A DNA stretch of 64,000 nt, from positions 1 to 64,000 of the forward strand of contig JACJID010000003.1 in NCBI GenBank assembly GCA_014138725.1, read 5' to 3'. A program made the translations under genes and the position numbers. This stretch comes from Kutzneria viridogrisea (GTDB lineage Bacteria > Actinomycetota > Actinomycetes > Mycobacteriales > Pseudonocardiaceae). The notes beneath the pieces are model-generated. The model was not told where the DNA came from, searched no databases, and saw nothing but the letters and a program-made list of their open reading frames with translations. Below, one piece after another: positions 36,557-44,502 of this stretch; within the stretch, counting starts at the first letter, position 1; each line of letters opens with the position of its first letter.

Positions 36557-36784
36557 GCGGGCTCGCGAACCAACCATCCAACACAGCGCCCGCGCGAAGC
36601 GCTGCACCGAGCCCCAGCGAGGTGCGGCGATGAGCGGGCTCGCGAACCAACCATCCAACACAGCGCCCGCGCGAAGCGCTGCACCGAGCCCCAGCGAGGT
36701 GCGGCACGTGAGCGAGCTCGCGAACCAACCATCCAACACAGCGCCCGCGCGAAGCGCTGCACCGAGCCCCAGCGAGGTGCGGCG
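36553..36784. repeat. Three tandem 77/78-bp units inserted at the efeO/efeB junction
   Basis: Units begin at 36553, 36630 and 36708; a fourth start at 36785 is efeB itself. Each unit holds the end of efeO (GAGGTGCGGCGATGA) and the start of efeB (ATGAGCGGG). Unit 1 is a 26-codon frame ([20 protein letters not shown] and six more residues). Units 2 and 3 are fused in frame (GTG in place of ATGA) to about 52 codons. ATGA overlaps are kept at every open border. Confidence 0.9.
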
Positions 36785-37972
36785 ATGAGCGGGTTGGGGC
36801 GCAGGTCCTTCCTGCGTGGCGCCCTGCTGGGTGCGGGCACGGCCGCTGTCGCGAGCGGGGCCACGGCCTCCGCGCGCAGCTCGGTCTCGGTGCCCTTCCA
36901 CGGGGTGCACCAGGCGGGCATCACCACCCACCAGCAGCGCCAGGCCGTGTTCGCCGCCTTCGACGTGGTCACGGACAAGCGCGCCGAGCTGACTGATCTA
37001 CTGCGCACGCTCACCGAGCGGGCCAGGCAGCTGACCAGCGGCGGCACCTCCACCCCGGTGGGCATCACCGGCCCGCCCGCGGACTCCGGGGTGCTCGGCC
37101 CCGAGGCGCCGTCGGGTGACCTGACCGTCACGGTGGGCGTGGGCGCCTCGCTGTTCGACTCGCGCTTCGGGCTGGCCGACCGCAAGCCGTTGCGGCTCAC
37201 CCCGATGCGCACGTTCCCCAACGACCACCTCGACGCCGAGCTGTGCCACGGGGACCTGAGCCTGCAACTGTGTGCCAGCGAGACCGACGTGGTGCTGCAC
37301 GCGCTGCGCGACATCGCCCGGCACACCCGGGGCGCCATGCAGTTGCGCTGGCGGGTGGACGGGTTCGTCAGCCCGCCGCGGCCCACCGGCACCCCGCGTA
37401 ACCTCATGGGCTTCAAGGACGGCACGGTCACGCCCGCCACCAGCGAGCACGACAAGCTGGTGTGGGTGCGGGGCGGCGGGGAGCCCGCGTGGACCGAGGG
37501 CGGCAGCTACCAGGTGCTGCGGGTGATCCGCATGCTGGTGGAGTTCTGGGACCGGGTCTCGGTCAGCGAGCAGGAGAACATGTTCGGCCGCAGGCGGGAC
37601 AGCGGGGCGCCGCTGGACGGCACGCACGAGTTCGACGTGCCCGACTACGCCCAGGACCCGATGGGCGCGGCCATCCCGCTGACCAGCCACATCCGGCGGG
37701 CCAACCCGCGCACCCCCGAGACGGCCGACAGCCAGCCGCTGCGCAGGGCGTACAACTACGACCGCGGCACCGACCAGGTCGGCGACCTGGACATGGGCCT
37801 GGTGTTCTGCTGCTACCAGCAGGACCTGGCCAGGCAGTTCGAGGCCGTGCAGACCCGGCTGGCCGACGAACCGCTGGTGGACTACATCCGGCCGATCGGC
37901 GGCGGCTACTTCTTCGCGCTCCCCGGCGTGCGCGACGCCACGGACCACTTCGGACGGTCCCTGCTCACATGA
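36785..37972 (+). CDS. efeB: Deferrochelatase/DyP-type peroxidase EfeB
   Basis: 395 residues. A twin-arginine signal ([14 protein letters not shown]) targets it outside the membrane with haem. The DyP signature GFKDGT is in [14 protein letters not shown], the proximal His in [11 protein letters not shown], and the distal arginine region in YNYDRG. It completes the EfeO/EfeB pair. Translation is coupled to the repeat units upstream (ATGA). Its own stop overlaps an ATG in the phospholipase frame, but a better start for that gene lies 24 bases on. Confidence 0.94.
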   Translation: MSGLGRRSFLRGALLGAGTAAVASGATASARSSVSVPFHGVHQAGITTHQQRQAVFAAFDVVTDKRAELTDLLRTLTERARQLTSGGTSTPVGITGPPADSGVLGPEAPSGDLTVTVGVGASLFDSRFGLADRKPLRLTPMRTFPNDHLDAELCHGDLSLQLCASETDVVLHALRDIARHTRGAMQLRWRVDGFVSPPRPTGTPRNLMGFKDGTVTPATSEHDKLVWVRGGGEPAWTEGGSYQVLRVIRMLVEFWDRVSVSEQENMFGRRRDSGAPLDGTHEFDVPDYAQDPMGAAIPLTSHIRRANPRTPETADSQPLRRAYNYDRGTDQVGDLDMGLVFCCYQQDLARQFEAVQTRLADEPLVDYIRPIGGGYFFALPGVRDATDHFGRSLLT

Positions 37973-37992
37973 AGTTTCCAGGAGGAGGAAAA

Positions 37993-39582
37993 GTGCGCTA
38001 CCCACGCCGTGCGCTCGCGGTGACCGCACTCGCCGCGACCGGGCTGCTGCTGGCCGCCTGTGGTGGTGGCGGGAACCAGGCCGCGCCCCAGGCCGCCGAG
38101 GCCGCCAAGCCGACCACGCCCATCCAGCACGTGGTGGTGATCTTCGGCGAGAACATCTCGTTCGACCACTACTTCGGCACCTACCCGAAGGCGGCCAACA
38201 CCGACGGCACGCCGTTCACCGCCAAGCCGGACACGCCGAAGGTCAACGGCCTGACCGAGGACCTGTTGACGCACAACCCCAACGCCTACCAGCCCAAGCG
38301 GCTGGCGCCCTCGCAGGCGATGACCTGCGACCAGGACCACGGCTACGGGCCGGAGCAGAAGGCCGCCAACGGCGGCAAGATGGACAAGTTCGTGGAGCAC
38401 ACCGAGAAGGACAAGTGCACCGGGCAGCCGGTGTTGTTCGGTGAGCCGGGCCTGGTGATGGACTACTACGACGGCAACACCGTCACCGCGATGTGGAACT
38501 ACGCCCAGCACTACGCGTTGAGCGACAACTCGTTCAACACCGTGTTCGGGCCGTCCACCCCGGGTGCGATCAACCTGATCTCCGGCAACACGCACGGGGT
38601 CAAGGCGGTCAACCCCAAGAGCGGTGAGGACGTCACCGACACCTACGCCGTGCAGTCCCCCGACGCCCAGGGCACCGGCACGATGACCGAGGACCCGGAC
38701 CCGGCCTTCGACGACTGCTCGAACAAGAACCACACCAGCAAGGACGCGCTCGCCTCGATGTCCGGGCGCAACATCGGTGACCTGCTCAACGCCCGCAACG
38801 TCACCTGGGGCTGGTTCCAGGGCGGGTTCAAGCCCACCGGGGAGAAGAACGGCTACCAGGTGTGCGGGGCCAAGCACGCCAACCTCGGCGGCAACCAGGT
38901 CGTGGACTACAGCCCGCACCACGAGCCGTTCCAGTACTACAAGTCCACGGCCAACCCCAAGCACCTGCCGCCCAGCTCGGTCGACAAGATCGGCTACACC
39001 GACCAGGCCAACCACCAGTACGACCTGAGCGACTTCGACGCCGCCGTGCAGGCCAACAAGCTGCCCTCGGTGAGCTTCCTGAAGGCACCGTCCTATCAGG
39101 ACGCCCACGCGGCCAACTCCGACCCGATCGACGAGCAGCGCTTCGTGGTGGAGCAGATCAACAAGTTGCAGCGCTCCAAGGAGTGGGGCAGCACCGCGGT
39201 CGTGCTGGCCTACGACGACTCCGACGGCTGGTACGACCACGTCAAGCCGCCGATCGTCAACGGCTCCAAGGACTCCAAGCTGGACGACCCGGCCCTGTGC
39301 GGCGGCACCGAGGTCGCGGGCGGCTACCAGGACCGCTGCGGCTACGGCCCGCGCCTGCCCCTGCTGGTGATCTCCCCGTACAGCAAGGCCAACCACGTGG
39401 ACCACACGCAGACCGACCAGACCTCGGTGCTGAAGTTCATCGAGGACAACTGGCAGACCGGGCGGATCGGCGACCACTCCTTCGACGAGCGCGCCGCGGG
39501 CATCGAGTCCATGTTCGACTTCGCCAAGCCGCACCCCGAACCGGTCATCCTCGACCCGAAGACCGGGGCCGTCACCGGCTGA
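37993..39582 (+). CDS. Phospholipase C / acid-phosphatase family lipoprotein
   Basis: Start chosen at GTG behind AGGAGGAGG. 529 residues. A lipoprotein signal with lipobox LAAC (Cys23) is followed by the phosphoesterase family core: QHVVVIFGENISFDHYFGTY, NTVFGPSTPGAINLISGNTHG, VLAYDDSDGWYDHV and PRLPLLVISPYSKANHVDHT. These are the metal-site and nucleophile regions of phospholipase C/AcpA-like enzymes. Anchored to the outer membrane face. It follows efeB so closely that cotranscription is likely; a link between iron and phosphoester scavenging is inference. Confidence 0.9.
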   Translation: MRYPRRALAVTALAATGLLLAACGGGGNQAAPQAAEAAKPTTPIQHVVVIFGENISFDHYFGTYPKAANTDGTPFTAKPDTPKVNGLTEDLLTHNPNAYQPKRLAPSQAMTCDQDHGYGPEQKAANGGKMDKFVEHTEKDKCTGQPVLFGEPGLVMDYYDGNTVTAMWNYAQHYALSDNSFNTVFGPSTPGAINLISGNTHGVKAVNPKSGEDVTDTYAVQSPDAQGTGTMTEDPDPAFDDCSNKNHTSKDALASMSGRNIGDLLNARNVTWGWFQGGFKPTGEKNGYQVCGAKHANLGGNQVVDYSPHHEPFQYYKSTANPKHLPPSSVDKIGYTDQANHQYDLSDFDAAVQANKLPSVSFLKAPSYQDAHAANSDPIDEQRFVVEQINKLQRSKEWGSTAVVLAYDDSDGWYDHVKPPIVNGSKDSKLDDPALCGGTEVAGGYQDRCGYGPRLPLLVISPYSKANHVDHTQTDQTSVLKFIEDNWQTGRIGDHSFDERAAGIESMFDFAKPHPEPVILDPKTGAVTG

Positions 39583-39722
39583 CCGGGACTCGCCAACCCC
39601 TGAGCGGGACTCGCCGATCAGTACCCGGCGAGTCCCGCTCTGCTACTCACGAGTCCCGCCCTGCCGAGCGCGAGTCCCGCTCTGGGGGGCGCGAGTCCCG
39701 CTCTGCTACTCGCGAGTCCCGC
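39583..39722. repeat. GGGACTCGCG repeat cluster D
   Basis: Two forward copies follow the phospholipase stop and five inverted copies face the convergent kinase gene. Each set reads GGGACTCGC on the strand of the gene it follows. The last inverted copy supplies the final codons and stop (ACT CGC GAG TAG) of the kinase gene. Confidence 0.8.
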
Positions 39723-40632
39723 CCACCGGCCCGCCAACCCCGCTCAGCGCCAGCCTCGCCGCGCCCAGCGCCGTGTCCCCGGCCGGTCGCGCGGTGAGCC
39801 CGAACCGGTCCGCCAGCCCCGCGGTGACAAGTTCCGCGAGCGGGCCGGGGGCCAGCAGCACGCCACCAGCGAGCACCGCCCGCGTGTGACCGGCCGTCAC
39901 GGGGTCGAGCGCGCCGACGGAGGCCAGCAACAGGTCAGCGGCTCGTCGGATGATCCGATCGGCCACCTCGTCCCCGGCCAGCGCGGCGCCGGTGACCAGC
40001 GGGGCCAGGCGGGCCAGTGCCAGCGGTGGGCGCCCGTAGGCAGCGGCGCGCAGGCCCTCCGAGGTCGGCGCCGCGGCCAACTCCCCGGCCACCTCCGCCA
40101 GCAGCCGGGTCGGCGCGCCCCGCCCGTCCAGTGCCGCCAGCGCGGCGCGGACCGCCTGCCTGCCCAGCCAGAACCCCGACCCCGCGTCGCCCAGCAGCCA
40201 GCCGTCCCCGTCCACGTGCCGGATCTTGCGATGTGCTCGGATCTCCACGACCACCGCGCCGGTGCCCGCGATCAGCAGCACCCCGTCGGCCGCGCTCGTG
40301 CCCGCGGCGAAGGCCACCTCGCTGTCGGACACCAGCGTGCAGGCGCAGCCCAGCCCGAGCCCGCGGGCCAGTTCACCGAGTGCGCGGAGGAAGGGTTCAC
40401 CGGACGTCGGGCCACCGGCCACCCCGAGCACACAAGCCGAGACCGACTCAGCCGGTACGGTGCCGATGGCCTGGCGCAGGGCGATCTCCAGTTGTGCAAC
40501 AGCGTTTCCGATCCCGTGCGCCACCGGGTTGGCGCCGCCCGCCCGTCCGGTGCCCAGCACTTCACCGGAGGTCTGGACCAACACCGCCCTGGTGTGCGAG
40601 CCTCCGGCATCGACGCCGACCACGTGCCTCAT
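39706..40632 (-). CDS. BadF/BadG-type N-acetylglucosamine kinase-like ATPase
   Basis: 308 residues of the ASKHA fold: phosphate-1 loop GVDAGGSHTRAVL, LIAGTGAVVVEI (phosphate-2) and GDGWLLGDAGSGFWLGRQAV, typical of GlcNAc/glucosamine kinases. The divergent RpiR/MurR regulator supports an amino-sugar role. The C-terminal end VGGTRE and the stop come from the invading GGGACTCGCG repeat, so the original terminus has been replaced. Confidence 0.85.
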   Translation of the reverse strand: MRHVVGVDAGGSHTRAVLVQTSGEVLGTGRAGGANPVAHGIGNAVAQLEIALRQAIGTVPAESVSACVLGVAGGPTSGEPFLRALGELARGLGLGCACTLVSDSEVAFAAGTSAADGVLLIAGTGAVVVEIRAHRKIRHVDGDGWLLGDAGSGFWLGRQAVRAALAALDGRGAPTRLLAEVAGELAAAPTSEGLRAAAYGRPPLALARLAPLVTGAALAGDEVADRIIRRAADLLLASVGALDPVTAGHTRAVLAGGVLLAPGPLAELVTAGLADRFGLTARPAGDTALGAARLALSGVGGPVGGTRE

Positions 40633-40670
40633 GGGCGGAGTGTATGGACACCGGAGGTAATCGTGAAGAA

Positions 40671-40707
40671 GAATAACGAACTGTGCAGCCTGCTTTGAAA
40701 GTTATTC
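40671..40707. promoter_or_regulatory. Candidate RpiR operator
   Basis: GAATAAC (40671-40677) and GTTATTC (40701-40707) are inverted, 30 bp centre to centre. Each is flanked by GTGAA/TTCAC-like bases. They span the proposed GTG start of the RpiR gene in the 50-bp divergent gap, which would allow control of both genes. The region is locally AT-rich. Confidence 0.5.
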
Positions 40708-41585
40708 ACGAAAACAGCGCGCGGCGCACCGTCGAGTCCCGGGTGCTCGGCCTGTTGCCCGTGCTCTCCCCCGCCGAGCGGAGGCTGGCCGAGGAGGTGC
40801 TGGCCAACCCGGCGGGCGTGGCCAGGTGCACCATCACCGAGCTCGCCAAGCGCTGCCGCACCTCGCGCACCTCGGTGACCCGGTTCTGCCGCGCCATCGG
40901 CCTGCCGGGCTACGCCGAGCTGCGTCTCGCGCTGGCCGCCGAGGTGGGCAGGGCCGAGTCCCAGGCCTGGGCCGAGGAGGTCGGCGGCGAGATCGGCCCG
41001 AACTCCACGGTGGACGACGTGCTCACCTCGCTGGCGAAGGCCGAGGCCAGGGCGATCGAGCAGACGGCGGCCCAGGTGGACCGGGCCGCCATGGGCGCGG
41101 CGATCACCGCGCTGGCCGCCGCGCGCCGGGTGGACGTGTACGCGGTCAGCGGCAGCGCCTCGGTGGCCACCGACCTGCGACTGCGGCTGCACCGCATCGG
41201 ACGGCCCGCCTCGCTGTGGACAGACGTGCACGACGCGCTCACCAGCGCCGCCCTGCTCGACGAGCGGGACGTGGCGCTGGCGGTGTCGCACTCGGGGCAG
41301 ACCAGCGAGGTGGTCGAGGCACTGGAACTGGCGCACGCCAACGGGGCCCGCACGATCGCGGTGACGAACTTCCCGCGCTCACCGGTGGCCCTGGCCGCCG
41401 ACCACGTACTGCTGACCTCGGCCAGGGAGACCCCCTTCCGCGCGGGCGGCATGTCCGGTCGGCACGCGCAGATGATCGTGCTGGACTGCCTGTACATCGG
41501 TGTCGCGCAACGCTCGCACGCCCAGGCCGAGCAGGCGATGACCCGGACCGCCGAAGCGGTGCGCGGGCACCTCAGGGCACACTGA
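40683..41585 (+). CDS. MurR/RpiR-family regulator with SIS domain
   Basis: 300 residues. HTH_6: LSPAERRLAEEVLANPAG then ITELAKRCRTSRTSVTRFCR. SIS domain with VYAVSGSASVATDLRLRLHR and ALAVSHSGQTSEVVEALELA, which bind phosphosugars. The GTG at 40683 has no Shine-Dalgarno; a GTG near 40741 is an alternative. It should sense an amino-sugar phosphate and control the divergent kinase. Confidence 0.9.
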   Translation: MQPALKVIHENSARRTVESRVLGLLPVLSPAERRLAEEVLANPAGVARCTITELAKRCRTSRTSVTRFCRAIGLPGYAELRLALAAEVGRAESQAWAEEVGGEIGPNSTVDDVLTSLAKAEARAIEQTAAQVDRAAMGAAITALAAARRVDVYAVSGSASVATDLRLRLHRIGRPASLWTDVHDALTSAALLDERDVALAVSHSGQTSEVVEALELAHANGARTIAVTNFPRSPVALAADHVLLTSARETPFRAGGMSGRHAQMIVLDCLYIGVAQRSHAQAEQAMTRTAEAVRGHLRAH

Positions 41586-41597
41586 CGGTCCGGCACG

Positions 41598-41676
41598 GCG
41601 GGACTCGCGCACCGGAGAGCGGGACTCGCGCTCCCCAGGACGGGACTCGCGCTCGTCAGGGCGGGACTCGCCGGGG
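41598..41676. repeat. GGGACTCGCG repeat cluster E
   Basis: Four forward copies (GCGGGACTCGCG) spaced about 20 bp directly follow the RpiR stop, on the same strand as that gene. The ABC exporter gene begins 78 bp later. Confidence 0.8.
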
Positions 41677-41753
41677 GAATACGTGGGCGGCTCCCATGGT
41701 TCAGTGGGTTGACGGCCACCTCGGGGGGAGGCCGAGCGAACCGGAGGTGGACC

Positions 41754-43613
41754 GTGGACACGTGGATGCTCATGCGCGGGGCGATGAGCCGCGCCGAGGC
41801 GCCCGAACAGGTGCGGCGCGGCACGATGCGCCGAGTGCTGGAATTCGCCCGACCGCACTGGGGCAAGCTCGGGATCTTCCTCGGGCTGACCGTGGTGGAT
41901 GCCCTGCTCGCCGTCAGCACCCCGGTGCTGGCCGGGCAGGTCGTGGACGCGATCATCAACAAGGCGGCGGTGAGCGCGGTGGTCGGCACCGCGGTGCTGA
42001 TCGCCGTCCTGGCCGTGGTCGGCGCGCTGACCGGGCTGCTGGAGCGCTGGCAGTCCTCGCGCATCGGTGAGGGCCTGATCTACGACCTGCGCCGCGCGGT
42101 GTTCGAACACGTGCAGCGCATGCCGGTGGCCTTCTTCACCAGGACCAGGACCGGCGCCCTGGTGAGCAGGCTCAACAACGACGTGATCGGCGCGCAGCGC
42201 GCGTTCACCTCCTCGCTGTCCGGGCTGGTGACCAACCTGATCCAGCTCGCGCTGGCGCTGGGCGTCATGCTCACACTGTCCTGGCAGGTCACCGTGCTGG
42301 CACTGGTGCTGCTGCCCGCGTTCCTGTTGCCCGCCAGGCGGATGGGCAACCGGATGGCCGAGCTGGGCCGGGAGGCGGCCGGACTGAACGCGGGCATGAC
42401 CACGCAGATGACCGAGCGCTTCTCCGCGCCGGGCGCCACCCTGGTCAAGCTGTTCGGGCGGCCCGCGGCCGAGGCCAAGGAGTTCGGCGAGAAGGCCGCG
42501 CGGGTCCGCGACATCGGCGTGCGCACGGCGATGGCCACCCGCTGGTTCCTCACCGGCATGACCCTGCTGCCCACACTGGCCCAGGCGCTGGTCTACGGGC
42601 TGGGCGGCTGGCTGGCGCTGACCGGCCAGCTCGCCGCGGGCACCGTCGTGACCCTGGCCCTGCTGCTGACCAGGCTCTACACCCCGCTGACCGCGCTGGC
42701 CAACGCCCGGGTGGACATCATGACCGCACTGGTGTCCTTCGAGCGGGTCTTCGAGATCCTGGACCTGCCGCCGATGATCGTCGAGAGCCCGAACCCGCAC
42801 TCGGTGCCCGCCGGGGCGGTGTCGGTGGAGTTCGAGGACGTGCGCTTCAGCTACCCGGCCGCCGACCAGGTTTCCCTTGCCTCGCTGGAGGAAGTGGCCA
42901 CCCTGGACACCCGTGGCGGCCAGGAGGTGTTGCACGGCATCAGCTTCAAGGCCGAGGCCGGTCAGCTCGTCGCGCTGGTCGGCTCCTCGGGCGCGGGCAA
43001 GTCCACGCTGGCCTCGCTGATCCCACGGCTGTACGACGTGGACTCCGGCGCCGTGCGCCTGTCCGATGTGGACATCCGGGACCTGGGCTTCGACTCGCTG
43101 CGGGAGACCGTCGGCGTGGTGACCCAGGACGGGCACCTGTTCCACGACACGATCGAGGCCAACCTGCGCTACGCCAGGCCGCAGGCCAGCGAGCAGGAGC
43201 TGTGGGACGCCCTGCGCAGGGCCAGGCTGGAGGACCTGGTGCACAGCCTGCCGGACGGTCTGTCCACTGTGGTTGGTGAGCGGGGCTACCGGCTCTCCGG
43301 CGGCGAGCGCCAGCGGCTGACCATCGCCCGGCTGCTGCTGGCCAGGCCCCGCGTGGTGATCCTGGACGAGGCGACCGCACACCTGGACTCCGAGTCGGAG
43401 GTGGCCGTGCAGGCCGCGCTGACCGAGGCCCTGCACGGCCGCACCGCGCTGGTGATCGCGCACCGGCTGTCCACGATCCGGGCCGCCGACCAGATCCTCG
43501 TGGTGGAGGACGGCCGGATCGTGGAGCGCGGCACGCACGAGCAGCTGCTCGCCGCCGAGGGCCGCTACGCCGAGCTGTACCGCACCCAGTTCGCCCTCAA
43601 GGCGGCCGTCTAG
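41754..43613 (+). CDS. ABC half-transporter (ATPase-permease fusion, exporter type)
   Basis: 619 residues, GTG start with GGAGG six bases upstream. Six-helix permease domain (about 35-320), then an NBD with Walker A GSSGAGKST (about 410), signature LSGGERQR (about 514) and Walker B VVILDEATAHLD, all consensus. An insert of about 20 residues (ADQVSLASLEEVATLDTRGG) follows the A-loop strand and is unusual. It probably works as a homodimer; substrate unknown. Confidence 0.92.
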   Translation: MDTWMLMRGAMSRAEAPEQVRRGTMRRVLEFARPHWGKLGIFLGLTVVDALLAVSTPVLAGQVVDAIINKAAVSAVVGTAVLIAVLAVVGALTGLLERWQSSRIGEGLIYDLRRAVFEHVQRMPVAFFTRTRTGALVSRLNNDVIGAQRAFTSSLSGLVTNLIQLALALGVMLTLSWQVTVLALVLLPAFLLPARRMGNRMAELGREAAGLNAGMTTQMTERFSAPGATLVKLFGRPAAEAKEFGEKAARVRDIGVRTAMATRWFLTGMTLLPTLAQALVYGLGGWLALTGQLAAGTVVTLALLLTRLYTPLTALANARVDIMTALVSFERVFEILDLPPMIVESPNPHSVPAGAVSVEFEDVRFSYPAADQVSLASLEEVATLDTRGGQEVLHGISFKAEAGQLVALVGSSGAGKSTLASLIPRLYDVDSGAVRLSDVDIRDLGFDSLRETVGVVTQDGHLFHDTIEANLRYARPQASEQELWDALRRARLEDLVHSLPDGLSTVVGERGYRLSGGERQRLTIARLLLARPRVVILDEATAHLDSESEVAVQAALTEALHGRTALVIAHRLSTIRAADQILVVEDGRIVERGTHEQLLAAEGRYAELYRTQFALKAAV

Positions 43614-43831
43614 GCCCGCTTCTTCAGCGCGTCCAGCCAGATGATCACCGCGACCGCGAACACGAGTACCAGCCCGGCCACGACCAGCGAGTACGGGTCG
43701 GGCAGGTACAGCGGCAGCGTGATCCAGGACCCGCCGTGACCGAAGATCTTGAACACGAACGGCAGGATCCCGCACTGGATGCCGATCCAGCCCGCGGCGA
43801 TCTGCAGCACCTCGTTGGTCTGCTTGCTCAT
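43610..43831 (-). CDS. Small two-helix membrane protein, TetR target
   Basis: 73 residues from MSKQTNEVLQIAAGWIGIQC; ATG 43843 (MGVEMSK) is an alternative start. Two hydrophobic helices (about 9-28 and 45-66) are linked by a short polar loop with FKIFGHGGSW. The C-terminal LDALKKRA is basic. The 3' end overlaps the ABC exporter by 4 bp, convergently. It is divergent from a TetR gene with a perfect palindrome between. Function unknown. Confidence 0.72.
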   Translation of the reverse strand: MSKQTNEVLQIAAGWIGIQCGILPFVFKIFGHGGSWITLPLYLPDPYSLVVAGLVLVFAVAVIIWLDALKKRA

Positions 43832-43848
43832 CTCCACCCCCATGGTTT

Positions 43849-43870
43849 TTATGGTGCGATCGCACCATAA
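43849..43870. promoter_or_regulatory. Perfect 22-bp palindrome, TetR operator
   Basis: The palindrome TTATGGTGCGATCGCACCATAA lies between the small membrane protein gene (-) and the TetR gene (+). Every base pairs in the inverted repeat. Symmetry and position fit a TetR dimer site controlling both genes. Confidence 0.85.
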
Positions 43871-43893
43871 CACGGTGTGGCAGGGTAGCGGGC

Positions 43894-44502
43894 GTGCCGA
43901 GACGTGTTGATCACGAGCAGCGGCGGCAGGAGATCGCCGCCGCGCTCTGGGAGCTGACCTGCGCGCAGGGCCTGGAGGCGGTCAGCCTGCGCCAGGTCGC
44001 CGCCCAGGCGGGCGTGTCCATGCGCCTGGTGCAGTACTACTTCGAGACCAAGCACGGCATGCTGCGCTACGCGCTGCAACACCTCAACAAGGTGATCAAC
44101 CAACGGATCACCGAGCGGATCGAGTCCTCAGCCGAGCCGAAGTCCCCGCGCACGATCCTGCGCGCCACCCTGCTCGAACTGCTGCCGCTGGACGCCGACC
44201 GGCGCACCGCCCTGCTCGTGCACACCGCCTACTTCGTGCGCGCGCTGGCCGATCCCGAACTGGCCGAGGTCTACCAGACCGCCGAGGCCCCGCGGCTCAC
44301 CGAGTTCTTCGCGGGGCTGATCCGCGACTCGCAGCGCGCGGGCACCACCCCCGAGCACCTCGACGCCGACCGCGAGTTCGCCACGGTGTGGAGCATGGCC
44401 AACGGCCTCGGCGAGGACCTGCTGCTCGGGCTGATCAGCGAGCGGGACGCCGTGTCCACTGTGGACTACAACCTGGACAGGCTGTTCCCGCCCGGTCAGT
44501 AG
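43894..44502 (+). CDS. TetR-family transcriptional regulator
   Basis: 202 residues. HTH: RRQEIAAALWELTCAQGLEA then SLRQVAAQAGVSMRLVQYYF with ETKHGML, typical of TetR/BetI-like regulators. The C-terminal ligand domain has TAYFVRALADPELAEVY. Start GTG at 43894, 23 bp after the palindrome. The 3' end overlaps the convergent aldo/keto reductase gene by 7 bp. Confidence 0.92.
   Translation: MPRRVDHEQRRQEIAAALWELTCAQGLEAVSLRQVAAQAGVSMRLVQYYFETKHGMLRYALQHLNKVINQRITERIESSAEPKSPRTILRATLLELLPLDADRRTALLVHTAYFVRALADPELAEVYQTAEAPRLTEFFAGLIRDSQRAGTTPEHLDADREFATVWSMANGLGEDLLLGLISERDAVSTVDYNLDRLFPPGQ

Noticed and set aside
36486-36931. Minus-strand repeat protein across the efeO/efeB junction
   Set aside because: It is the antisense translation of the 77-bp tandem units; the plus strand keeps the coupled frames and flanking genes.
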